DNA from: an uncultured Flavobacteriaceae bacterium
Lineage (GTDB): Bacteria > Bacteroidota > Bacteroidia > Flavobacteriales > Flavobacteriaceae
DNA: 64,000 nt
Assembly (NCBI GenBank): GCA_947488345.1
Contig: CANKZQ010000001.1
Coordinates: 548,501-612,500 of the forward strand
Direction: 5' to 3'
In this document: positions 1 through 11,240 of the stretch, in pieces
Position numbering within the stretch: the first letter of the stretch is position 1
How the letters are laid out: each line of letters opens with the position of its first letter
Translations under genes and position numbers: made by a program
The notes under the pieces: model-generated
The model's input: the letters and a program-made list of their open reading frames with translations, nothing else
Databases searched by the model: none
Told to the model about the DNA's origin: nothing

Positions 1-394
1 CATTCTTAGACACTAAAGCATCCACAGCAGAAACGATCCCTTGGTATCCGAAGTTCACCAAATAAGCAGCTTCTTTATCAACAAACTCAGCACATTCTCG
101 CTCTAATTGCTCGTGGTACTTGGTATGACCAGACATCATTCTAGCCCCCATTGGGTAGGCCATTCCGTGTTCAGCTGCAGCTTCACCATCAACTTTCAAT
201 ACTTCTGGATGATTTGCCAACCCTAGATAATCGTTAATGCTCCAAGTAATGACTTTTTTGCCATTAAAATGCATTCTATTAGATATTGGTCCTTCCAATT
301 TTGGAAAAACATAATATCCTTCAGCTTGTTTCGCCCATTTACCTAAAGGTCCTTTATCTTTTATTATTCTTTCAAATAAATCTTTCATCTCCAT
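1..394 (-). CDS. Serine palmitoyltransferase-like PLP enzyme (3' part outside window)
   Basis: Only the N-terminal 130 or so residues lie in the window; the gene runs off the left edge. The reverse-strand translation starts MEMKDLFERI and contains WSINDYLGLANHPEV and GARMMSGHT, typical of the alpha-oxoamine synthase family (serine palmitoyltransferase, KBL, BioF). These PLP enzymes condense an amino acid with an acyl-CoA. The N-terminal wording resembles the flavobacterial group usually assigned to sphingolipid synthesis, but the PLP lysine and C-terminal half are not visible, so the substrate is inferred. A second in-frame ATG at 388 is equally possible because no ribosome-binding site distinguishes them. 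Confidence 0.8.
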   Translation of the reverse strand, partial: MEMKDLFERIIKDKGPLGKWAKQAEGYYVFPKLEGPISNRMHFNGKKVITWSINDYLGLANHPEVLKVDGEAAAEHGMAYPMGARMMSGHTKYHEQLERECAEFVDKEAAYLVNFGYQGIVSAVDALVSKN

Positions 395-466
395 TGATTT
401 TTAGACAATTGCAAAGTAACCACTTTTTTAGGGCTACGCAAAAAGTATTATTCAATTTTTTTTAAC

Positions 467-503
467 AAAAAAAGAGGCTCTTTTCAGCAAAGAACCTCTT
501 TTA
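467..503 (-). terminator. Rho-independent terminator after the cysteine-synthase-like gene
   Basis: A hairpin with arms 470-483 and 489-502 has one mismatch and is flanked by A and T runs. It lies 20 bp past the stop codon of the minus-strand gene ending at 523. On the minus strand it is followed by a T-rich stretch. Confidence 0.75.
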
Positions 504-522
504 ACACTGTATAAAATTGAGT

Positions 523-1569
523 TTATTTTATATATTCAATAACTTGTTGTGCTTCCTTTTGTGAATCGAAAAACCCTTGTTCTCTCATCCAATCATCACT
601 ATAAATTTTCGACATATATCGCGACCCATGATCTGGAAAAATAACCACCACTTTACTATTGGCATCGAATTCACCTTTTTCTGCTAATTGTATCACGGCT
701 TGCATCACGGCTCCACTGGTATATCCAGCAAATAGACCTTCAGTTAATGCAATTTCACGTGCTCTATGTGCACTATCTTCGTCATTTACCTTTTCAAACT
801 TATCAATTACATCAAAATCTGTGGCCGTAGGAATTAAATTTTTCCCCAATCCTTCAATCCTGTATGGATAGCTCTCTGCTGGGTCTAATTCACCTGTTTC
901 ATGAAATTTCTGTAATACCGATCCAAATGCGTCAACTCCAATAATCTTAATCGCAGGATTCTGTTCTTTTAAGAATCGTGCTGCACCAGAAATTGTACCT
1001 CCTGTACCACTCGCCGCCACTAAATGGGTCAATGTACCCTCACTTTGCTTCCATATCTCTGGACCTGTAGTATTGTAATGTGCTTCTAAATTTAATTCAT
1101 TAAAATATTGATTGATATATACTGAATCAGCAATCTCTGAATGCAACTTTTTAGCAACATTGTAATAAGAACGAGGATCATCAGCACTTACATGTCCAGG
1201 ACATACATATACTTTTGCTCCCATAGCCTTCAACATGTCAATCTTATCATTTGAAGATTTAGAACTTACTGCAAGAATACATTCATATCCTTTGATAATA
1301 CTTACCATAGCAATACTAAAACCAGTATTACCTGATGTAGTTTCTATAATAGTATCTCCTTTTTTAAGGATTCCTTTCTTTTCAGCTTGCTCTATAATAT
1401 GTAGTGCAATTCTGTCTTTGGTTGAATGGCCTGGGTTAAAACCTTCAAACTTTGTGTAGAATTCTCCTTCTAATCCCTCTATAATTTTATTAAGACGAAT
1501 CATTGGGGTATTACCAACGAGTTCTAACACATTTTGGTTTACACCTAAATTTTGTTTCATAGTAATCAA
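523..1569 (-). CDS. PLP-dependent cysteine synthase / cystathionine beta-synthase family enzyme
   Basis: This is a 348-residue fold-type II PLP enzyme. Visible motifs are GNTPMIRL near residue 19, the PLP lysine in STKDR (K51), the substrate loop TSGNTG (78-83) and a GTGGTISG phosphate-binding loop. The family makes cysteine from O-acetylserine and sulfide, or condenses serine with homocysteine; the sequence alone does not decide which. The NPGHSTKDR form, with His where most CysK proteins have Gly, is a variant common in Bacteroidota homologues as I recall them. An alternative start at 1560 (MKQN) gives a more usual N-terminus. The gene has its own -7 box upstream and a terminator downstream, so it is probably monocistronic. 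Confidence 0.92.
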   Translation of the reverse strand: MITMKQNLGVNQNVLELVGNTPMIRLNKIIEGLEGEFYTKFEGFNPGHSTKDRIALHIIEQAEKKGILKKGDTIIETTSGNTGFSIAMVSIIKGYECILAVSSKSSNDKIDMLKAMGAKVYVCPGHVSADDPRSYYNVAKKLHSEIADSVYINQYFNELNLEAHYNTTGPEIWKQSEGTLTHLVAASGTGGTISGAARFLKEQNPAIKIIGVDAFGSVLQKFHETGELDPAESYPYRIEGLGKNLIPTATDFDVIDKFEKVNDEDSAHRAREIALTEGLFAGYTSGAVMQAVIQLAEKGEFDANSKVVVIFPDHGSRYMSKIYSDDWMREQGFFDSQKEAQQVIEYIK

Positions 1570-1591
1570 ATATGATTATTATTTAATCGGG

Positions 1592-1599
1592 CAAATTTA
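1592..1599 (-). promoter_or_regulatory. Bacteroidota -7 box (TAAATTTG)
   Basis: TAAATTTG on the minus strand fits the TAnnTTTG consensus. It sits in the 45-bp gap upstream of the cysteine-synthase-like gene. No clear -33 TTG is seen. Confidence 0.45.
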
Positions 1600-1614
1600 C
1601 TATTTTTTTTTTAA

Positions 1615-3777
1615 TTACTTTTTTATCCCTTCTAAATCTAAAAAGAACGCATAATCTCTCGCAGTTTCCTTCAAGGCATTAAATCTACCCGAAGCTCCAC
1701 CGTGACCAGCTTCCATGTTTGTATGCATGAGAAGAACGTTCGAATCTGTTTTATATTCTCTCAGTTTAGCCACCCATTTTGCTGGTTCGTAATACTGCAC
1801 TTGAGAATCATGTAAACCTGTCGTCACCAGCATATTAGGATATTCTTGAGCCGCCACTTGATCATAAGGTGAATATGACAACATATAATCATAGTATTCT
1901 TTCTCATTTGGATTTCCCCATTCGTCATATTCTGAAGTTGTTAAAGGAATCGATGTATCTAACATCGTTGTCATCACATCTACAAAAGGAACTGCTGCGA
2001 TAACACCGTTAAATATTTCTGGACTCATATTTACAACGCCTCCCATCAATAATCCTCCCGCAGAACCACCACTGGCATATAAATGATCAGCAGACGTATA
2101 TCCCTTTTCAATCAACCCCTTACCAGCATCGATAAAGTCGGTAAACGTGTTCATCTTGTTGAATAATTTACCATCTTCATACCATTGACGTCCTAAATAT
2201 TGACTTCCCCTAATATGCGCTAAGCCATACACAAAACCTCTATCTAATAAGCTTAAACGTGTAGTACTGAATCCGTCGGGAACTGTATATCCATATGAAC
2301 CATAAGCGTAAAGTAATAAAGGCGTATCCGCACTTAATTTCGTATCCTTTCTACGCACAATAGACACCGCAACTTCTTTTCCATCTCTGGCCTTAATCCA
2401 TAAACGCTCACTGATATAATTATTCTTATCAAACTTCCCACCGAGTACTTCCTGTTCTTTTTTAATTTCCTTTGACCGATCACTCATCTTGAAATCAATC
2501 ACAGAAGCAGGTGTTGTAAAAGAATTATAACCGTAACGGATGATATCAGTGTCGAAATCAGAATTATTATAGACTCCTACTGAATAGGTCTCTTCATCAA
2601 AAGGCAGATAATAATCGGCTGTATCATCCCAACGTTTGATACGAATTTTATTCAATCCGTTTGTACGTTCTTCTAGCACCAAATATTCTTTAAAAATTGA
2701 AATATCTTCTAACAAAGTATCGTCTCTATGAGGAATTACATCTACCCAATTCTCCATAGAAGTTTTATCCTCAGGGGTTTTCATTAATTTAAAGTTCTTG
2801 GCATCATCTTTATTTGTCAATATGTAAAAATGATCTTTATAATGTGATACACTGTACTCCAAACCTCGAGTTCTAGGCTGAATAACCCTTAAAGCATCGT
2901 TTGGATTATTAGCGTCTAACGCTTGATATTCTTGGGTAAGTGTACTATAAGAACCTACCATGATATACTTTTTAGACTTCGTTTTGTATACAAACGTATC
3001 AAATGTCTCATCTTTCTCATGAAAAACAACCTCGTCGTCAGAAGCGTCTGTACCAAGTACATGCTTATAAATTGTCTCACTGCGCAGGGTTACGGGATCT
3101 TTTTTGGTATAAAAAACCGTTTTATTGTCATTCGCCCATGTCGCTCCGCCTGTTGTATTTTCAATTTTGTCAGGATAAATTTCACCAGTTTCCAAATTTT
3201 TAAATTGTATCACATACTGTCTACGACTTACCGTATCCACAGCAAAAGAGGCAATCTTGTTGTCTTCGCTAACATTCAATCCGCGCAACGCATAATAATC
3301 AAAACCTTCTGCCATTTTATTCACATCAAACAAAATCTCTTCTTCAGCCTCTAGGCTCCCTTTTTTACGTGCATAAATTGGATATTGACCACCAGTTTCA
3401 TAGCGAGTAATGTAGAAATATCCATTACTTTTATAAGGAACCGACTCATCATCTTCTTTAATACGTCCCTTCATTTCTTGAAACAAATCCTCTTTAAATT
3501 GCTTTGTATGTGCCGTAATTGTATCGTAATACGAATTTTCAGCATTTAGATAATCGAGTACTTTTTGGGTATGCTCATCTGGTGTTGTTGCATTTTTCTG
3601 CTCATCGGTCAACCGCATCCAATAGTAATTATCGATTCTTACATCACCATGTTTTTCTAATTTTTTTGGAATTTTTTCAGCTACAGGCGCGTCAATATCA
3701 ATTTTCATTTGTTCTTGTTTACATGAAGTTGCAAAAATAAGCGATAATACAACTATAAATTGGACTAAATTCTTCAT
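1615..3777 (-). CDS. S9 family peptidase, oligopeptidase B-like lipoprotein
   Basis: The protein has 720 residues. The N-terminus MKNLVQFIVVLSLIFATSCK is a lipoprotein signal with Cys19 as the lipidation site, so it is anchored in a membrane and probably periplasmic. A seven-bladed propeller region is followed by the C-terminal alpha/beta-hydrolase domain. The catalytic triad is visible: Ser572 in GGSAGG, Asp657 in GLHDSQVQ and His692 in EAGHGG. The EYDEWGNP segment is characteristic of oligopeptidase B (protease II), which cuts short peptides after basic residues; that specificity is inferred from the family. It is divergent from ybaB. A second S9 peptidase of the prolyl-oligopeptidase subgroup lies at 49107-51251. 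Confidence 0.93.
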   Translation of the reverse strand: MKNLVQFIVVLSLIFATSCKQEQMKIDIDAPVAEKIPKKLEKHGDVRIDNYYWMRLTDEQKNATTPDEHTQKVLDYLNAENSYYDTITAHTKQFKEDLFQEMKGRIKEDDESVPYKSNGYFYITRYETGGQYPIYARKKGSLEAEEEILFDVNKMAEGFDYYALRGLNVSEDNKIASFAVDTVSRRQYVIQFKNLETGEIYPDKIENTTGGATWANDNKTVFYTKKDPVTLRSETIYKHVLGTDASDDEVVFHEKDETFDTFVYKTKSKKYIMVGSYSTLTQEYQALDANNPNDALRVIQPRTRGLEYSVSHYKDHFYILTNKDDAKNFKLMKTPEDKTSMENWVDVIPHRDDTLLEDISIFKEYLVLEERTNGLNKIRIKRWDDTADYYLPFDEETYSVGVYNNSDFDTDIIRYGYNSFTTPASVIDFKMSDRSKEIKKEQEVLGGKFDKNNYISERLWIKARDGKEVAVSIVRRKDTKLSADTPLLLYAYGSYGYTVPDGFSTTRLSLLDRGFVYGLAHIRGSQYLGRQWYEDGKLFNKMNTFTDFIDAGKGLIEKGYTSADHLYASGGSAGGLLMGGVVNMSPEIFNGVIAAVPFVDVMTTMLDTSIPLTTSEYDEWGNPNEKEYYDYMLSYSPYDQVAAQEYPNMLVTTGLHDSQVQYYEPAKWVAKLREYKTDSNVLLMHTNMEAGHGGASGRFNALKETARDYAFFLDLEGIKK

Positions 3778-3808
3778 TTTTTTTGGAGTTTATAAACAAC
3801 TAAAGTAG

Positions 3809-3816
3809 TAATTTTG
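3809..3816 (+). promoter_or_regulatory. -7 box (TAATTTTG) for ybaB
   Basis: TAATTTTG matches TAnnTTTG and lies 28 bp before the ybaB start codon in the divergent intergenic region. Confidence 0.5.
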
Positions 3817-3844
3817 ACCTCACTAATTAAAAGAACAACCAATT

Positions 3845-4168
3845 ATGTTTGGAGATATTTCTGGAATGATGCAAAAGTTCAAGGCAGCAAAACAAAAAGT
3901 AGAAGAAACAAAACTGCGATTGGATTCAGTTTTAGTTGATGGTCAATCGAATGGTGGAGCAGTCAAAGTTACCTCAACAGCCAATAGAGAAATCAAGGCT
4001 ATTGAGATTGCAGATGCTCTTTTGCAAGACAAAGAGGCACTCGAAGATTATTTAATTATCGCTTTAAATGATGCTCTTAACAAAGCCAGTAGTATTAATG
4101 ATGCTGAAATGGCAGCTGCCGCGAAAGACGGTATGCCGAATATACCAGGCATGGACTTATTTAAATAA
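3845..4168 (+). CDS. ybaB: YbaB/EbfC family nucleoid-associated protein
   Basis: The 107-residue protein begins with [23 protein letters not shown], the usual amphipathic helix of the family, and ends with NIPGMDLFK, matching the GMPGL-type tail. YbaB/EbfC proteins are small dimers that bind DNA without strong sequence preference and organise the nucleoid. In many bacteria the gene follows dnaX and precedes recR; here it stands alone, divergent from a peptidase and convergent with a membrane protein. A perfect palindrome covers its stop codon. Confidence 0.93.
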   Translation: MFGDISGMMQKFKAAKQKVEETKLRLDSVLVDGQSNGGAVKVTSTANREIKAIEIADALLQDKEALEDYLIIALNDALNKASSINDAEMAAAAKDGMPNIPGMDLFK

Positions 4169-4171
4169 GTC
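4154..4171. terminator. 18-bp perfect palindrome across the ybaB stop codon
   Basis: GACTTATTTAAATAAGTC can fold as a 7-bp stem with a TTAA loop. It covers the last codons and stop of ybaB, 2 bp from the convergent gene. It may be a weak bidirectional terminator, but it lacks an adjacent T run. Confidence 0.3.
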
Positions 4172-4172
4172 A

Positions 4173-4856
4173 TTATTGTGGTTTTTTATGGTCACGAATT
4201 ATGTGATTGGCATAGCTGGTACAAATCAATAGCATAGATGCTATATAAAAGAACATATTTACTATCTTATATACTTCTTTAGGTCCTTCTACTGTTTTTA
4301 ATCCTTTGCCAATAGCTGCAACAAAAAAGAATAATACTCCTATCAAGTTTAGTAAGGCCCATTTATCTCGCTCCTTGATATACCAATACAAGGCAAAAGC
4401 CCCGTACAAACCTATCACACCTGCATAAATGATGAATAAGAGTTTCATAAGACCAACATTCCCAAAATATATAGATATTATGGCCATACATATTAAAATA
4501 AAAGGTATTATAGTTAAGTAAAATGTAGCTAATTTTATTTCTCCTACCCTACTTGAAATAATAATCATGTTTAATAATATAAATATTAAAAAACAACTCA
4601 TTCCTAATATAAAAAAGGACTCTTTTTGACTTAAAAAAAGAAGATCACCAATAAATGCAAAGCATAAGGCTATTACAAATTTGATATCTATTTTTTTTGC
4701 AATGGTGATATAATAAAAAATAAGTAAAGGCATTAGAAAAGGTTTCGACCAATTCTTCAACCAAATAACATCGGCAACATGGGCGTATGTGTACGCTAAC
4801 GAGATGACAAGAAAACTCGTTAGCAGTAGGGTTTTATTAGCAAATTTCATTTTCAT
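4173..4856 (-). CDS. YhhN/TMEM86 (lysoplasmalogenase-like) membrane protein, copy 3
   Basis: The 227-residue protein is almost entirely membrane segments, about eight. The family hallmark is visible: [12 protein letters not shown] followed by AFIGDLLFLS, with the conserved GD. TMEM86 proteins hydrolyse the vinyl-ether bond of lysoplasmalogens; for bacterial homologues this is shown only in a few cases. The C-terminal motif where the family normally carries a second Asp (consensus around F-x-x-S-D) reads FFVAAIGKGLKTV here, so activity is uncertain. It is the most downstream of three tandem paralogues, separated by 94 bp from copy 2. A small hairpin sits directly before its start codon. Confidence 0.75.
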   Translation of the reverse strand: MKMKFANKTLLLTSFLVISLAYTYAHVADVIWLKNWSKPFLMPLLIFYYITIAKKIDIKFVIALCFAFIGDLLFLSQKESFFILGMSCFLIFILLNMIIISSRVGEIKLATFYLTIIPFILICMAIISIYFGNVGLMKLLFIIYAGVIGLYGAFALYWYIKERDKWALLNLIGVLFFFVAAIGKGLKTVEGPKEVYKIVNMFFYIASMLLICTSYANHIIRDHKKPQ

Positions 4857-4873
4857 AGCACTTACAAAGTGCT
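4857..4873 (-). promoter_or_regulatory. Hairpin abutting the start codon of the third YhhN copy
   Basis: AGCACTT-ACA-AAGTGCT is a 7-bp stem with a 3-nt loop immediately upstream of the ATG at 4856. In an mRNA running from the upstream copies it would cover the ribosome entry region. There is no T run, so it does not look like a terminator. Confidence 0.3.
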
Positions 4874-4950
4874 TGTTTTAATATTGGGGTAACATATTAA
4901 GCTAACTAAGATACTTAAAATACATCTATAAAGAATGATTTTTAACTATT

Positions 4951-5657
4951 TTAACTATTTGAAATCGGTGTAACGTTCGATTTACGAATCATATACAGAC
5001 AGATTAAAAGCTGTGCAAGCGTATACGTAAACATAATACCCACCGCCAAATCTCTATTTTCTAATCTAAATTTCTCAATAGCTGACATTCCATTTGAAAT
5101 AATAAAGAAAAAAGCGCCGAAAAATATCATTAAAGAAGTATCTGATTTTCGTTCTAAATAATGATAAAAAGAAAGTGCTCCAAAAGCACATACAATCAAT
5201 CCATAAACAATAATAGGCCATAAAAACTCTTTAATGCCCTGAGAGGTGAACACAATAACCAAGACCAAAACTATAAGAAACGGAACCAAAATGACCGATA
5301 GTTTCTTCGTATTATAATTGTAAATATCGGCGGTAATAATGATTAGATAAGACAAATGCATCAAAAGAAAACTTCCTAAGGCAAGCATAAAGAACTCGTT
5401 CGAGCTATTTAATAACAAAACATCAGCGACAAATGCAAATATCAACGCCACTATATAAAACAAATTCACTTTAGCGGTCATAACAAGATATAAGGCCATC
5501 AATGACAGTGATATTAATGGTTTGAAGATATAACGTAAGATCATTTCATTCAATACAATACCTAGACTATCAACAGTAACTATTAGAAAAAAAAGTATAA
5601 AGAAGAGTTTCGTTTGTAATGTTTTATTCATCGTAGATTCAAATATAATAAAATACT

Positions 5658-5661
<4 letters not shown>
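4951..5661 (-). CDS. YhhN/TMEM86-like membrane protein, copy 2
   Basis: The 236-residue polytopic protein is homologous to its two neighbours. It keeps AFVADVLLL (Asp conserved) and FLLMHLSYLI, which match the YhhN family. The second family Asp appears to be replaced: FFIISNGMSAIEKF has Asn where SD is usual. The start overlaps the upstream copy by 4 bp (ATGA), suggesting translational coupling. An internal start at 5631 (MNKTLQTK) would align better with the N-termini of the two paralogues. It is probably co-transcribed with ligA and copy 1. Confidence 0.72.
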
Positions 5662-8419
<2,758 letters not shown>

Positions 8420-8466
8420 TTACATTCGAAAAATATTTTTTACCCTTAATCAACCGAATTACTTTT

Positions 8467-9087
8467 ATGAAAATATTGAAATCAGCCCTAGGACTATTAT
8501 GCCTAATAGTCTTAAATAGTTGTGCATCTGGTTACAAGACTATCAATCCAAATAACTTAAATTATTTAGCCCGTAATGACAGTGAGGGTATTACGTTAGA
8601 ATATAAATATAATCTCTTGCATAAAAAATATGCTAAAAAAGAATTCAAGAAGGGTCTAAAACTTGTCGCTGTCAAATTAACAAACAATACTTCACGTGAT
8701 TTAGTATTTGGCAGAGACTTTGAATTAACTGACATTAATGGAAGTCGCTTAGCAATTCTCTCTCCGAATGAAGTTTTTTATAGCTTAAAACAGCAACCAG
8801 CAACCTACTTACTTTATTTACTTTTAACTCCACTAAATTTATATACTTCAAGGACTAATTCGAATGGGTTTCAAGAAACAACTAGTTCGACGCCCATAGG
8901 TATAGTTCTAGGTCCTGGACTAGCTGGAGGAAATTTGATAGCAGCAGGCTCTGCAAATAAAAAGTTTAAAACAGATTTATTAAACTATAACATTGACGGC
9001 ATCACTATTAAAAAAGGAGAAACCGCATATGGCTTGATTGGAATAAAAACGAATTCTTTTGGTGCTATTAAAGCCGTTTTAAGATAA
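8467..9087 (+). CDS. Hypothetical lipoprotein
   Basis: The 206-residue protein begins with MKILKSALGLLCLIVLNSCAS, a clear lipoprotein signal with Cys19. The rest is mostly beta-like and polar, with one hydrophobic segment around residues 115-125 (YLLYLLLTPLNLY) and a glycine-rich patch GIVLGPGLAGGNLIAAG. I do not recognise a domain. It is probably exported and membrane-anchored. The next gene, 48 bp downstream, is also a small lipoprotein in the same direction, so the two may share a transcript that ends at the hairpin near 9600. Confidence 0.75.
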   Translation: MKILKSALGLLCLIVLNSCASGYKTINPNNLNYLARNDSEGITLEYKYNLLHKKYAKKEFKKGLKLVAVKLTNNTSRDLVFGRDFELTDINGSRLAILSPNEVFYSLKQQPATYLLYLLLTPLNLYTSRTNSNGFQETTSSTPIGIVLGPGLAGGNLIAAGSANKKFKTDLLNYNIDGITIKKGETAYGLIGIKTNSFGAIKAVLR

Positions 9088-9135
9088 TCTAAAGTATACT
9101 TGAACTAATAAAACCCTAATAACTAATATTTAAAT

Positions 9136-9570
9136 ATGAAAAAACAAAGATTAATTCTAATGAGCTTATTATTAAGCATGTCAATTTTATTCAATAGCTG
9201 CGGTGTTATGTTCGGTGGTAGCAAGTACAACGGAACAATTGTAGCAAAAGATCACCCTACTGCAGAAATATACATAAATGATCAGAAAATGGGAGTTGGA
9301 GAAGTTAGCGGTTTATACAAGAGAGATCAGCCCTTAAAAGTTACACTTAAGCAGGAAGGTTGTGAATCAAAAACTCAAAATTTTAATAACTCTTTTAGAA
9401 CAGGGAACTTTATTCTTAGCTTAATTTCATGGGGATTAGTAGGTATTGCTGTAGATCTAGGAACAGGAGCTTCATACAAACCCGATCATAAAAACGATGC
9501 TAGTATTGAAAGATTAAATGATAAAGACTATCGCTTTACCGTTGATTATTCCGAATGCGAAAGACCGTAA
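9136..9570 (+). CDS. Small lipoprotein with PEGA-like domain
   Basis: The 144-residue protein carries the signal MKKQRLILMSLLLSMSILFNSC with Cys22 as lipidation site. Residues about 42-75 (AEIYINDQKMGVG ... LKVTLKQEGCE) look like a PEGA surface domain, a small beta-sandwich often found in envelope proteins. A hydrophobic stretch FILSLISWGLVGIAVDLGTGA follows, a pattern I recall from many flavobacterial hypothetical lipoproteins. The function is unknown. It is downstream of another lipoprotein and followed by a terminator. Confidence 0.78.
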   Translation: MKKQRLILMSLLLSMSILFNSCGVMFGGSKYNGTIVAKDHPTAEIYINDQKMGVGEVSGLYKRDQPLKVTLKQEGCESKTQNFNNSFRTGNFILSLISWGLVGIAVDLGTGASYKPDHKNDASIERLNDKDYRFTVDYSECERP

Positions 9571-9589
9571 CAATTCAATTGAAAATATA

Positions 9590-9620
9590 AAAAAACCGAA
9601 ACATGATGTCTCGGTTTTTT
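9590..9620 (+). terminator. Rho-independent terminator
   Basis: The hairpin has arms AAAAAACCGA (9590-9599) and TCGGTTTTTT (9611-9620) and lies 20 bp after the lipoprotein stop codon. Confidence 0.75.
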
Positions 9621-9631
9621 ATGTTTTACGA

Positions 9632-9653
9632 AGATCCTTCGCGTCGCTCAGGA
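9632..9653. repeat. Remnant of a common REP-like intergenic repeat
   Basis: AGATCCTTCGCGTCGCTCAG resembles a short repeat found between genes in many bacterial genomes (reverse form CTGAGCGAAGCGAAGGATCT). It is markedly GC-richer than its surroundings and sits between a terminator and the end of the GAPDH gene. Family membership is from memory. Confidence 0.4.
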
Positions 9654-9670
9654 GGCAGAAGCGCACGCTG

Positions 9671-11116
9671 TTAATAATAGGTATATCTTCTTACTTTTGC
9701 GATATGCTTAGCCAAACGAATTACTTGGTGACTATAACCATATTCGTTGTCATACCAGATATAGATCACACAAGTTTTTCCATCTGGTGAGACAATCGTA
9801 GCATTACTATCAAAAATTGATGGTTGTGCGACTCCAACAATATCAGATGACACCAATTCATTATTGATTGAATAGCGAATTTGCTCCACTAAATCACCCT
9901 CGAGAGCATATTTCTTCATAGTTGCATTGATGGCATCTACCGTTGTGGCTGTATCTAATTGTAAATTTAAAATTGCTAAGGAACCATTCGGTACGGGTAC
10001 TCTAATAGCACTTGATGTTAATTTTCCCTCTAATACAGGCAAGGCTTTTGCCACTGCTTTTCCTGCACCCGTTTCAGTAATTACCATATTCAAAGCCGCC
10101 GCTCTACCTCTACGATATTTACTGTGCATATTATCCACCAAATTTTGATCATTGGTGTAAGCATGAATCGTTTCTAAATGTCCAGAAGTAATACCAAAAC
10201 TGTCCTCCAATACTTTCAAGACTGGTGTAATAGCATTTGTCGTGCACGAAGCAGCTGAGAAAATATCAATTTTATCAGGGTTATGATCTTCATGATTCAC
10301 ACCATGTACTATGTTCGGTATTCCTTTTCCAGGAGCGGTTAATAACACTTTACTCACCCCTTTTCCGACGAGGTGACGACTCAAGGCTTCTTTATCTCTA
10401 AAAGCACCTGTATTATCGATCACCAAAGCATTATCAATTCCATATTTAGTATAATCAATATCTTCAGGAGCATTTGCAGAAATCATAAAAACGGTGGTAC
10501 CATCAATTACCAACGCTTTATTTTCTAAATCTGCTTTAACCGTGCCAGGAAAATCACCATGCACCGAATCACTGCGCAATAATGAAGCTCTCTTTTCCAA
10601 CACGGCTTCGGTAATTTCACCCCTCGTAACAATAGCACGTAAACGCATTTGCTTGCCCTTGCCCGTTCTAGACATTAACTCACGAGCTAGCAAACGACCA
10701 ATTCTTCCAAAACCGTATAAGACAACATCTTTTGGAGCAATACCATTTGATTTCTTCGCATCTTTCAATTTATCAGATACAAAAGCTACTAGGTTATCGG
10801 CATCGTCATCTAAATGATATTCGTAGGCCAACTTACCAATATCCAATTTTGCAGGCGGTAAATCTAACTGATTTAAGGCTCTTGCTATTTCAACAGCATC
10901 AAAAATTGAGATGGGTTTCTGCACAAAATCACCGGCATATTCGAGTAAGTTTAAAATCTCGCTTACCTTTCTATCGATTAACGGATTTCTAAACAATACC
11001 AATTCGATGGTGTTATCATACCAAAGATCACTAATAATATTTATGAATTCAACGGTTGCTCTTCTTCTATCGGCTTGAAAAGCAAGTTCTTTTTCATAGG
11101 ATTCGTCTCTAGACAT
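9671..11116 (-). CDS. gap: Glyceraldehyde-3-phosphate dehydrogenase, N-terminally extended form
   Basis: From the ATG at 11116 the protein has 481 residues. Residues 1-130 form an extension not found in classical GAPDH (about 335 residues). The Rossmann motif GFGRIGR is at 135-141, catalytic Cys291 in SAASCTTN and His318 in ETIHAY. It interconverts glyceraldehyde-3-phosphate and 1,3-bisphosphoglycerate with NAD(P). Long GAPDHs of this kind are familiar in Bacteroidota beside a normal-length copy, and a gluconeogenic role is possible but unproven. The open frame extends to 11188, but a promoter (11147-11178) and the neighbour's terminator lie inside that extension, so 11116 is the supported start. 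Confidence 0.93.
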   Translation of the reverse strand: MSRDESYEKELAFQADRRRATVEFINIISDLWYDNTIELVLFRNPLIDRKVSEILNLLEYAGDFVQKPISIFDAVEIARALNQLDLPPAKLDIGKLAYEYHLDDDADNLVAFVSDKLKDAKKSNGIAPKDVVLYGFGRIGRLLARELMSRTGKGKQMRLRAIVTRGEITEAVLEKRASLLRSDSVHGDFPGTVKADLENKALVIDGTTVFMISANAPEDIDYTKYGIDNALVIDNTGAFRDKEALSRHLVGKGVSKVLLTAPGKGIPNIVHGVNHEDHNPDKIDIFSAASCTTNAITPVLKVLEDSFGITSGHLETIHAYTNDQNLVDNMHSKYRRGRAAALNMVITETGAGKAVAKALPVLEGKLTSSAIRVPVPNGSLAILNLQLDTATTVDAINATMKKYALEGDLVEQIRYSINNELVSSDIVGVAQPSIFDSNATIVSPDGKTCVIYIWYDNEYGYSHQVIRLAKHIAKVRRYTYY

Positions 11117-11146
11117 TGTACTATAATTTTGAATTTTAATTTTTGG

Positions 11147-11178
11147 CAAAAATACATATTTCAAACGTTTGCGTACAA
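11147..11178 (-). promoter_or_regulatory. Promoter of the GAPDH gene (TTG-n21-TATTTTTG)
   Basis: On the minus strand TTG (11178-11176) and TATTTTTG (11154-11147) are 21 bp apart. The predicted transcript would begin near 11143, so only the start codon at 11116 is usable. Confidence 0.6.
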
Positions 11179-11185
11179 CATTTTT

Positions 11186-11220
11186 CAAAAAAAATTCCCT
11201 CGAATTTTCGAGGGAATCTA
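11186..11220 (-). terminator. Rho-independent terminator of the HtrA gene
   Basis: Perfect 10-bp arms (11194-11203 and 11208-11217, core TCCCTCGA/TCGAGGGA) are followed on the minus strand by a T run. It lies 20 bp past the HtrA stop codon. Confidence 0.85.
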
Positions 11221-11240
11221 ATCATGTTATTTTTCTATTT

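Noticed and set aside
2923-3354. Plus-strand open frame of 143 codons inside the oligopeptidase B-like gene
   Set aside because: Antisense shadow of the conserved peptidase propeller; no independent signal.
11117-11188. Upstream extension of the GAPDH frame (start at 11188)
   Set aside because: The extension contains the gene's own promoter and overlaps the neighbour's terminator, and its residues (MKNVVRKRLKYVF) are not seen at GAPDH N-termini.
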